DNA of 64,000 nucleotides. It comes from Motilimonas pumila. Its GTDB lineage: Bacteria > Pseudomonadota > Gammaproteobacteria > Enterobacterales > CBDFNC01. The notes under the pieces were generated by a model that was not told the origin of the DNA, did no database searches, and saw only the letters and a program-made list of their open reading frames with translations. Location: positions 39,336-103,335 of the forward strand of contig NZ_QZCH01000017.1 of the NCBI RefSeq assembly GCF_003596335.1. Direction: 5' to 3'. The translations under genes were made by a program, and so were the position numbers. Shown here piece after piece: positions 54,073 to 61,294 of this stretch (its first letter is position 1; every line of letters starts with the position of its first letter).

Positions 54073-55315
54073 ACGCCAGTCCTTTGTTTAATTTGCGTTT
54101 GAGTGTATTGAATATCGACAAGCTATAGGTGCCTATCAGTGCTGTGTGATTGCGCCAGTATGACGAGCCATTGGCTGAGGCTATATCTTGATAGCTACGG
54201 GCAAACGCCGCCGCGTTTTGCGCCATATTGAAACAATGACAAACGCGTATATAACCGCTGTGCCCGTGTTGTTTTGCTAATTCAGGTTGCTGTTGATACT
54301 TGGCCATTAGCTGACATAATCTGTGACTGTCATTGACCGGGTAGTGACAACCTGTTTGTTGGTCTACAACCACTTCTTTCAGGCCCCCAATGTCGGGCAC
54401 AATCGCCGGCAGTTTTGCCAAGCCTGCTTCAGCTGCAACCAAACCAAATGCTTCTTCTTTCGCCCCTGAAACAAGGCAATCGGCAGTGCCAGCGAGAATG
54501 GCAAAAGCTGTATCTTGTTCACCAAGAAAGCTGACGTGAGCGCAGATCCCTAAATCACGACTCAATTGCATTAACGACTGTTGTTCAGGTCCACTGCCAA
54601 TGATCAACAAATGCACCGCGCCCCCTTGTTTAACTCGTAGCGCTAGCGCCCACAGTAAGGTGTCGACACCCTTGCGCTTGATTAAAGACCCCAAATGCGC
54701 AAACACATAATCTTGGCGGCTGATCCCAAGCTGGCTTCTGAGGTCAATTTGCCCTTGTTGCGGTAACGCGTCGGTGTCGATGCCGTTAGAGATAACGTGA
54801 TACTTTTGCGTTGGCGAGGCTTGTTCTTGCTTTAAGTCTCGCATCACATAATCACTCACGCCCACTAAGCGGTTTGCTTGGTACAAATTGTTATAGATAC
54901 GGTCGCGCCAAAAGTAGATACCGTGTAACTGCACCAACCAGGGCAGCTGGGACTGTTTCGCCACTTGACTGACCCATTGACCAGGCGCAGCGTTGTTGAC
55001 GTGGATACACTGAATATTGTGCTTTTTCACTATGTGACAGCCAGTGCCTACCAGTACATTGAAGCTCTGTTGCTTGCTTAAGCGTTGAAACAAGGGCAAT
55101 TTAGCTGGAAAATCACTGCGGTAGACGGTAACCCCTAAAGCTTTAGCTTGCTGTGCAAGCACGCTTTGATTACACCACAACACACATTGAAAATATTGCT
55201 GCTGAAGTTGCGCCATAAGATCAAGTAAACAGCGTTCGCTGCCTCTTATCCAATTGTCGCCGTAATGCACAAAAAGTATGCGTTTGACTGTGTTTGTTTC
55301 CTCTTCTGCCATCAT
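54065..55315 (-). CDS. sypI: Family 4 glycosyltransferase, SypI-like
   Basis: The protein is 416 residues from the ATG at 55315. A TTG at 55366 is in frame, but it lies within the predicted sigma-54-type promoter and has no ribosome binding site, so the ATG is preferred. The protein opens RILFVHYGDNWIRGSERCLL, then has a GT4 donor domain (about 210-360) with LGSLIKRKGVDTLLWAL and the E-x7-E motif GAKEEAFGLVAAEAGLAKLP. It heads the I-L unit. Confidence 0.82.
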   Translation of the reverse strand: MMAEEETNTVKRILFVHYGDNWIRGSERCLLDLMAQLQQQYFQCVLWCNQSVLAQQAKALGVTVYRSDFPAKLPLFQRLSKQQSFNVLVGTGCHIVKKHNIQCIHVNNAAPGQWVSQVAKQSQLPWLVQLHGIYFWRDRIYNNLYQANRLVGVSDYVMRDLKQEQASPTQKYHVISNGIDTDALPQQGQIDLRSQLGISRQDYVFAHLGSLIKRKGVDTLLWALALRVKQGGAVHLLIIGSGPEQQSLMQLSRDLGICAHVSFLGEQDTAFAILAGTADCLVSGAKEEAFGLVAAEAGLAKLPAIVPDIGGLKEVVVDQQTGCHYPVNDSHRLCQLMAKYQQQPELAKQHGHSGYIRVCHCFNMAQNAAAFARSYQDIASANGSSYWRNHTALIGTYSLSIFNTLKRKLNKGLAYE

Positions 55316-55349
55316 AGTGGTGCTCGCGGTTGGGCTTTTCGTAAAGTGT

Positions 55350-55365
55350 TGCAAGCTTGAGTCCA
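55350..55365 (-). promoter_or_regulatory. Sigma-54-type promoter of sypI
   Basis: On the minus strand TGGACTCAAGCTTGCA has GG-N10-GC spacing and a full TTGCA at -12; the -24 part matches only partly. Predicted start near 55339, 24 bases before the ATG. Confidence 0.6.
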
Positions 55366-55454
55366 ATAAAGACAGAATCAGAAATAAAAATTTTTCACAT
55401 AAAAACAGATGGTTAACATGAAGGGTGGAGAAGGTGTAACAGAGTATTTGGGTT

Positions 55455-55470
55455 TATTTGCATTTTGCAA
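55455..55470 (-). promoter_or_regulatory. Repeated syp motif, copy B
   Basis: The minus strand reads TTGCAAAATGCAAATA, identical to copy A at 42932. It lies about 124 bases upstream of the predicted sypI start, in the gap after sypH. Confidence 0.7.
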
Positions 55471-55500
55471 CTCATCTTGCACATGAGTCGATTATCACTA

Positions 55501-56499
55501 TCAAAATGCGGCATGATATCGGCGCAGCAATTGGGGGATAACCGCGCTATCGCTAAAAGTTTGTGCCACTTTGTGCCTGGCTTGCTGGCGCATTCTGGCT
55601 TGTTGTGGTGTCGAAAGTTGTCGCCAAGCATGCAGTTTTAACGTCAGGTCAGCCGGATTTTGTCCTGCTACTAGCCAACCGTTAATACCATCATCAATCA
55701 AATTTGCTAAGGCTCCCAGTTCAAATGCAATGACGATAATACCTCGGGCCATGGCTTCAATTGCGACCATAGGTAAGCCTTCTTGGCGCGAGCAAATAAT
55801 CAGTACTTGAATGTTTTTCCATCGCGCTTCCATGTTAGTTTGCTGGCCATAAAAGCTAACATTTTCTGGCGCAGCCGGGCGCAAGTGACTGAGCAGTGGC
55901 CCATCGCCGTAAAATGCATAATGACATTCAGGTAATGCTTGCGCCATGCTCAGCAAACGGTGCGGCGCTTTTTCATCGCTCAAGCGCCCCACAAACGCGA
56001 CTTCATGACCAAGTTGCATGGGCCATGGCGGCAGGTGGATAAAATTGTTCACTAATTCACAGTTTGCTGGCAAGCGAAGTTTAATCGGTTGGCTAACCGC
56101 AAACACTGAGGTGGCAAGGCCAGCCGTATGCTCGTCTAGCCATTGATATATTGCCATCTTACCGCGGCCCCGCTCGCCGGCATGAAAGGTACTAAAACAG
56201 CGAATAGACAGTATTTTGCAGACTAGTCGCGAGGCAATGCCTGCTTTGTAACCATGACTGTGAACTATTGCATCCGTTTGCGTCGCGAGCTTGCGATATA
56301 ACGCGCGTATTCCGCCATTCACATGATCCATGGTGATGCCTTGTTGTTGCAACTTATTGCTTAATGGATGGCGCCCATAATCTTTCAATAACCAGACTTC
56401 CACAGCTTGACGGTGTGCTTTAAGGCCAAAAGCCAGCTGCATCACATGGCTTTCAATGCCGCCAAAGCCGCGGCTATCGAGTAGTAGTATCACCTTCAT
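55501..56499 (-). CDS. sypH: Family 4 glycosyltransferase, SypH-like
   Basis: The protein is 332 residues from the ATG at 56499, which follows AAGGAGG. GT-B features are the Gly-rich LLDSRGFGGIESHVMQL start, AFVGRLSDEKAPHRLLSMA (about 190-208) and the E-x7-E motif CSRQEGLPMVAIEAMARG (about 245-262). It is a single-gene unit with its own sigma-54-type promoter, 185 bases before sypI. Confidence 0.83.
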   Translation of the reverse strand: MKVILLLDSRGFGGIESHVMQLAFGLKAHRQAVEVWLLKDYGRHPLSNKLQQQGITMDHVNGGIRALYRKLATQTDAIVHSHGYKAGIASRLVCKILSIRCFSTFHAGERGRGKMAIYQWLDEHTAGLATSVFAVSQPIKLRLPANCELVNNFIHLPPWPMQLGHEVAFVGRLSDEKAPHRLLSMAQALPECHYAFYGDGPLLSHLRPAAPENVSFYGQQTNMEARWKNIQVLIICSRQEGLPMVAIEAMARGIIVIAFELGALANLIDDGINGWLVAGQNPADLTLKLHAWRQLSTPQQARMRQQARHKVAQTFSDSAVIPQLLRRYHAAF

Positions 56500-56580
56500 A
56501 AAAGCCTCCTTGTTAATGCGGCTAACTGCAAGTGGACGACTTGAAACCATCAATGCCTGTTTACCGCTTTATTGAGAGAC

Positions 56581-56596
56581 AGCAATATTTATGCCC
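56581..56596 (-). promoter_or_regulatory. Sigma-54-type promoter of sypH
   Basis: On the minus strand GGGCATAAATATTGCT has GG-N10-GC spacing, GGCA at -24 and TTGCT at -12. Predicted start near 56570, leaving a 71-base leader. Confidence 0.65.
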
Positions 56597-56726
56597 ACAA
56601 GAGAAGAGTTAAGCAGGCCGCAAAAGGTAACGGGTTATACCGTTACCAAATTGCGCAGCTTAGTATTGAGCACACATTAAGCACAGCGCTCAAATTAAAC
56701 GCAAAACAGTAATTTGATTGCAGCAA

Positions 56727-56742
56727 GCTTTGCAATTTGCGA
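56727..56742. promoter_or_regulatory. Repeated syp motif, copy C, shared by divergent units
   Basis: The minus strand reads TCGCAAATTGCAAAGC, 12 of 16 matches to copies A and B. It lies about 165 bases upstream of the predicted sypH start and about 141 bases upstream of the predicted start of the divergent LruC-protein gene. The rest of the gap 56500-56944 holds the two promoters and no gene. Confidence 0.6.
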
Positions 56743-56849
56743 TTTGGCGGGTCAGAAAGAAAAAGCGGAAATATAAAGTTTGTACGCAATTGTATTTACC
56801 TAACTGAAATGATTGAAATAAACAACTCTTCCTCGGTTCCCGCTAGGGT

Positions 56850-56865
56850 TGGCACACGACTTGAA
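56850..56865 (+). promoter_or_regulatory. Sigma-54-like promoter of the LruC-protein gene
   Basis: TGGCACACGACTTGAA has a full TGGCAC and TTG at the right distance, but GA in place of the -12 GC. Predicted start near 56876, 69 bases before the ATG. Confidence 0.5.
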
Positions 56866-56944
56866 ACGCTTTAGATAACACAAAAAGGGTGGCGCCATAT
56901 TGATGCGATACCATCCGAGTATCCCATTGATTAAGGAGTGAGCC

Positions 56945-59164
56945 ATGCATGCTTTTTATCGGTTAACGAGCCCTGTCAGAGGGCGTTATTTTAATTTATC
57001 ACGCACCGCGTTGTTAGGTTCAATGTTAACGCTGAGCCTGAGTGCACAGGGCGGGGCATTTAGCAGTTGCCCAAGTAAAGCGTTTTTATTACAAGGCAAG
57101 CCCGTGGCCACTTATGGCGTTAACTTGGTGACGGGAAATTTTGAGCAACTGTCTGATTCCCCCGGTATCAATGCCAACATCAACGGAGTAGGTTTTAACG
57201 AATCAGACCGGTATATCTACGGTTTTGATACCAGCAATTTAAATCTCGTAAGGCTAGGGGATGATTTTCAATCTGAAACCTTAAATGTCAGTGGTTTACC
57301 GAGTAATACCAGCTTCTTTGTAGGAGATGTCGCTAACCATCACTATTATTTATACCGCACTGGCGTTGGCTTTTACAAAATTAACTTGGCGCCGCTAGAC
57401 AGTGACAGTCAAGGGCAATTAACCGCAGAGCTTATCAGCGCAAACAGTAATATTCGTTTAACGGATTTTGCCTTTCATCCGCAATCAAAAAAGCTATACG
57501 GAGTAGACAATAAGACGGGCGTGTTATACCAAATTGACCCCGATACAGGTGCCACTCAAGCGTTAGGCGATACCGGCGAAACGGGCACCTTTGGTGCAAT
57601 GTACTTTGATGTTAATGGTTATTTCTACCTCTCACGTAATCAAGATGGTTTAATTTACCGCATCGATTTATCTTCAGTTGATCAACAAGCTGATCCCCAC
57701 GCAACAGGGCTCGATGTAAGCGCTGTGTTGTTTTCTAGCGGGCCAATGAGTAGTCAGAATGACGGTGCACGGTGCGCAAATGCCCCTTTGATCGATGAAG
57801 ACTCACCGTCAAATATCGATTTTGGCGATGCGCCTGCCACTTATGGTACCCGCCTTGCGGATAACGGTGCCCGTCACCTGCTTGATGGTGAAACTTACCT
57901 CGGCCTAGCTGCGCCAGACGGCGATTATGACGGTTACCAAAGCCCAGATAGTGATGACACCCATCAAGCCAATAATGACAGCTTTGACGATGAAGATGGC
58001 GTGCAGTTTGTTACGGCATTTGAAATTGGCTTAGACTCGGTTGTACGCGTTATCGCTTCAAAACCCGGCTATTTAAATGCGTGGTTTGACTGGGACCAAA
58101 ACGGACAGTTTGAGGCTAGCCAAGAGCACGACTTGAATGATGTTTATTTGCAACAAGGTATCAATATCATTCAGCTGCGAGTGCCGCAACAAGCGCTAGC
58201 AGGCAATACTTGGTCGCGGTTTCGCTTTAGTCAACAAGCGGGACTTGGGCCAACAGGTGGCAGTAGTAGCGGAGAAGTAGAAGACCATCAAATAGCGATA
58301 GTGGATGGTGATGTACTTTACCAACATTTTCCATCTGAAAGTGGCGTGGTGACTTTAGTATATGAAGATCAATGGCCCGCAACGGATGATTACGACATGA
58401 ATGATGTTGTTATGGCCTATCGCACTACACAAATAATACGCGACGGCCAGGTTATCAGAGTCGATATTCATGGTAAATTGTTGGCATTAGGCGGCAGTTA
58501 TCACAGTGGTTTTGGTATTGCGTTGCCAAATATCCTTACATCTCAGATAAATCAAGAGGCGGTGAGACTTTGGCATAATGGCCAATTACAAACGGAAAGC
58601 GGTAGACAAGGCGCTGATACCTTTCCGATTTTAGAGTTAAACAACCAATTCGCCGTAGTCACAGTGAAACAAGACTTGTGGCAAGGCACGCAAAGTAACT
58701 GTGAGTATTTTCGTACTGAAAAGGGTTGTGATCAGAGCCCTCAATTTGAATTTGATTTGAGTATCCCCTTCAATGAACCCATTAATATTGCAAACTTTCC
58801 AAATGCGGCATTAGACCCTTTCATATTTGCGACTCCAGGCTTTTATCACGGCGACAATTTTACCAATCAAGCGGGTCGAAGCTTAGAGATTCATTTGGTA
58901 GATCAAGCTCCTACAGAAAGGTTTAATCCTGCTTTCTATGGTTTAGCCCAAGATACGAGTGAACCGACAAAAAACCGCTACTTTCGAAATGCTAACCATT
59001 TACCCTGGGCTTTAATGATTCCCGGCGAATGGCAATGGCCGAAAGAGCGGCAAGGGTTATTACATGCATACCCACGATTTAAGTCCTTTGTTGAATCCAA
59101 CGGCGTAAATGATTGGAACTGGTTTGAGCCAAAGCACGCCAATGAAACGTATCTGTTTAAGTGA
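56945..59164 (+). CDS. Secreted LruC-domain protein, candidate matrix protein
   Basis: The 739-residue protein has a signal peptide (about 1-36). Residues about 40-275 look like a beta-propeller of the DUF6923 type (FDTSNLNLVRLGDDF, YQIDPDTGATQALGD). A GEVT-type domain follows (about 290-455) with IDFGDAPATYG, FDDEDGVQF and GEVEDHQIAIVDGD. The C-terminal LruC domain (about 460-735) has the motif DDYDMNDVVMAY. Such proteins are exported and often act in adhesion or matrix. The gene is divergent from sypH, with a sigma-54-like promoter and the shared motif. Stop overlaps the GTG of the next frame. Confidence 0.8.
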   Translation: MHAFYRLTSPVRGRYFNLSRTALLGSMLTLSLSAQGGAFSSCPSKAFLLQGKPVATYGVNLVTGNFEQLSDSPGINANINGVGFNESDRYIYGFDTSNLNLVRLGDDFQSETLNVSGLPSNTSFFVGDVANHHYYLYRTGVGFYKINLAPLDSDSQGQLTAELISANSNIRLTDFAFHPQSKKLYGVDNKTGVLYQIDPDTGATQALGDTGETGTFGAMYFDVNGYFYLSRNQDGLIYRIDLSSVDQQADPHATGLDVSAVLFSSGPMSSQNDGARCANAPLIDEDSPSNIDFGDAPATYGTRLADNGARHLLDGETYLGLAAPDGDYDGYQSPDSDDTHQANNDSFDDEDGVQFVTAFEIGLDSVVRVIASKPGYLNAWFDWDQNGQFEASQEHDLNDVYLQQGINIIQLRVPQQALAGNTWSRFRFSQQAGLGPTGGSSSGEVEDHQIAIVDGDVLYQHFPSESGVVTLVYEDQWPATDDYDMNDVVMAYRTTQIIRDGQVIRVDIHGKLLALGGSYHSGFGIALPNILTSQINQEAVRLWHNGQLQTESGRQGADTFPILELNNQFAVVTVKQDLWQGTQSNCEYFRTEKGCDQSPQFEFDLSIPFNEPINIANFPNAALDPFIFATPGFYHGDNFTNQAGRSLEIHLVDQAPTERFNPAFYGLAQDTSEPTKNRYFRNANHLPWALMIPGEWQWPKERQGLLHAYPRFKSFVESNGVNDWNWFEPKHANETYLFK

Positions 59165-59175
59165 AGGAAATAATT

Positions 59176-59670
59176 ATGACCTCTTTTACATATTTAGCAT
59201 TATTTTTGATGACTTTGATATCTCTCTCAGCATGCGGAGGTGGCGGCGGAGGCAGTAATCCTGATGATGTATCTAACGCCAACGAGATAGCCGAAGAGCT
59301 GCCAACGGTAACCACTGCGCCTACGGATGATATCGTTAATGATTCGGCAACGGACATTCAAGACTTGATTGTCAATGAGGATTTTAATTTTACAGCTATC
59401 ACGGAGAAAAATATTACTTTGCGCTACACAGATCTCGAAGGAACAAGAGCCTATGTTTCTGTGTATAGCGAGTTCACTGAGCTCAGCACGGGTGATTTTA
59501 TTCCTGTTGCCTCGAGCCGTTTAGTTTCTGGCCCTTTGATTAATGGTCAATTTAGTGCCGTCATGAGTGCTTTGCCAGAACAGCATTATTTAGTTGAGGT
59601 TTGGCAATACCAGGGACAAACGCCCTTACAACACCTGATTTCAGGTGAGGATCTTAATTACCAACAATAA
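59176..59670 (+). CDS. Small lipoprotein next to the LruC-domain protein
   Basis: The protein is 164 residues from the ATG at 59176, 8 bases after AAGG; a GTG at 59161 is possible and would overlap the LruC-gene stop. The lipobox LSAC is followed by a run of Gly (lipidated Cys near residue 18) and an Asp-Ser-rich linker, which are common in outer-membrane or surface lipoproteins. The rest is beta-rich and unassigned. It is co-transcribed with the LruC-protein gene and may anchor it or be part of the same surface layer (inference). Confidence 0.75.
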   Translation: MTSFTYLALFLMTLISLSACGGGGGGSNPDDVSNANEIAEELPTVTTAPTDDIVNDSATDIQDLIVNEDFNFTAITEKNITLRYTDLEGTRAYVSVYSEFTELSTGDFIPVASSRLVSGPLINGQFSAVMSALPEQHYLVEVWQYQGQTPLQHLISGEDLNYQQ

Positions 59671-59714
59671 CTTTTCGCCGCGTTTGCGCTACGTGAGCGG
59701 CACGGTTCCTCGAA

Positions 59715-59756
59715 CCCCGTTGCCCCAGTGATTCATTGGGCAACGGGGATTTTTTT
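59715..59756. terminator. Strong terminator between the lipoprotein and integrase genes
   Basis: CCCCGTTGCCC and GGGCAACGGGG pair over 11 bases and are followed by a run of T that runs into the stop of the convergent integrase. Confidence 0.9.
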
Positions 59757-60978
59757 AGCTTAACGCTTGCTTTGTGGCTGCTGCGACTTGTTCAGTGAGG
59801 TCGGCATTAGCGTAAATACTTAAGGTAGATAAATCACTGTGGCCGGCATTTTTCATTACTGCTTGCATAGATGCACCTTGTGCCAACATATTCGAAATAC
59901 CCGTGTGCCTAAGAGAGTGTGCGGTAAATTGCCTTAATTCTTGGGCATCGTAAGGATGCGCTTGCTCTATTTCGGTGGCGGTTTGTGAGAATATGTCTTT
60001 GACAATAGACTGAATCGCGTGAATGCCTAATTGCGCGTGCAAAACACCGGCTTCACGACCATGACTTGCCGCTTGATGACGCACGAACAACGGCAAATCT
60101 TCACCGGGTTTCGGCAAGGGTGACAAACCAAGAAACTGGCGATAACGAATTAAACAATGCATCAAGTCTTTAGGGCAGGGAATTGCCCGACTTTTTCCCC
60201 CTTTGCTTTGTGGCACACGATAAAGCCACTGGCCACTTCTGTGTCTATAAAATTGGCTCATCAGTGGCGTAAAACCCGGCCGAGCCGCAATCTCTGATAC
60301 CCTAGGATATAAAGAATATAAGATAGCCAATAGCATTCGACTGCGTTCGTGTTTGTGCGGCTGTGTATTTGCTAGCACATTGACATGTTGCCACACGGCT
60401 TGCCATTGCGCAGGACTGAGTGCTTTGTCTTGCTCACTGGTAGCTGCGATGCGGGTATTGTTGACATTCAAGCGGCGCAATAAGACGGCCGCCGGGTTTT
60501 TAGAACAATAATCCATGTCTTCTAAAAATAGAAAAAAACCACTTAATAAAGACAATTGGGCTTTTAAGGTCGCTTGCTTTCGAATATAACCGCCGCTCCC
60601 GCGCTTAACAAAGGGGCGCCATTTCGGGTTAGCGCTGACAGCTTTTGTTTCTTTGTCGGTAATAAAATATGGGAAGGCAGCGGTTGTGATCAAGTGCTCA
60701 GGAGGTTGGTTACAAAAATCGATGAATTTACGTAAGCTCACCCGATCAAGCTCAGCGATGGCGCAGCCATGCGTGAACCACGCCCAGTTAAACAACAAGT
60801 TCAGCTCACTGCGAATAGATTTATAGTTGTTGGCGTTAAAACGATTTTCAGACAAGTACTCAATGGCTAATTCATAGCTATAGCTGGCATCTGGGAACTG
60901 CCTTTGCAACTGGGTCACCTGTTGATTGATGTAATCCACGCCTGTATCTAATTGATCTGCATGGGGGAAAAGAGGCAT
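59755..60978 (-). CDS. Tyrosine recombinase/integrase
   Basis: The protein is 407 residues from the ATG at 60978; an upstream GTG is possible. An N-terminal SAM-like region (about 20-195) precedes the catalytic domain. The Arg lies in YPRVSEIAA (about 225), the HxxR in HSLRHTGISNML (about 363), the His in NAGHSDLSTL and the nucleophile Tyr in SIYANADL near residue 393. Its recombination site is unknown. It is not next to a typical prophage or integron cassette array. It is a mobile-element-type recombinase, perhaps a remnant or an orphan. The Gly-rich VKRGSGGYIRKQATLKAQL block is typical of its relatives. Confidence 0.82.
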   Translation of the reverse strand: MPLFPHADQLDTGVDYINQQVTQLQRQFPDASYSYELAIEYLSENRFNANNYKSIRSELNLLFNWAWFTHGCAIAELDRVSLRKFIDFCNQPPEHLITTAAFPYFITDKETKAVSANPKWRPFVKRGSGGYIRKQATLKAQLSLLSGFFLFLEDMDYCSKNPAAVLLRRLNVNNTRIAATSEQDKALSPAQWQAVWQHVNVLANTQPHKHERSRMLLAILYSLYPRVSEIAARPGFTPLMSQFYRHRSGQWLYRVPQSKGGKSRAIPCPKDLMHCLIRYRQFLGLSPLPKPGEDLPLFVRHQAASHGREAGVLHAQLGIHAIQSIVKDIFSQTATEIEQAHPYDAQELRQFTAHSLRHTGISNMLAQGASMQAVMKNAGHSDLSTLSIYANADLTEQVAAATKQALS

Positions 60979-61294
60979 GTAAAGCACTGGTTTACCCGCT
61001 ATTGTATAAAATCACAGAGTAACTGTTTAAATGTACAGTGTAAATAAGTCTGATGCATGACAGATTTTCTCAGGATTATGAAAGTCTATTTACGCTTATA
61101 TCAATAAAGGATGGGCCATAATTAAGAGTGCTAAAAAAAACAGACTTTCAATCACATAGACTTGTAGATATCGATTAAATCAAAGCTTATGTCCAATACT
61201 TATATGAGGTCATTTTTCAGTCGGAAACGTCGTAAAGGCTTGGGGTTTAGAGGCTAAGTTTAACCCTGAGACCATCCACAACAAGGAGCGAACG
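60979..61294. promoter_or_regulatory. Divergent gap between the integrase and subtilase genes
   Basis: This 316-base AT-rich region has no gene. It contains the near-palindrome TGTACAGTGTA near 61032 and the AAGGAG ribosome binding site of the subtilase. No other signal stands out. Confidence 0.5.

Noticed and set aside
55316..55366. TTG start that would lengthen the SypI-like protein by 17 residues
   Set aside because: The TTG lies in the predicted sigma-54-type promoter and has no ribosome binding site; the ATG at 55315 is preferred.
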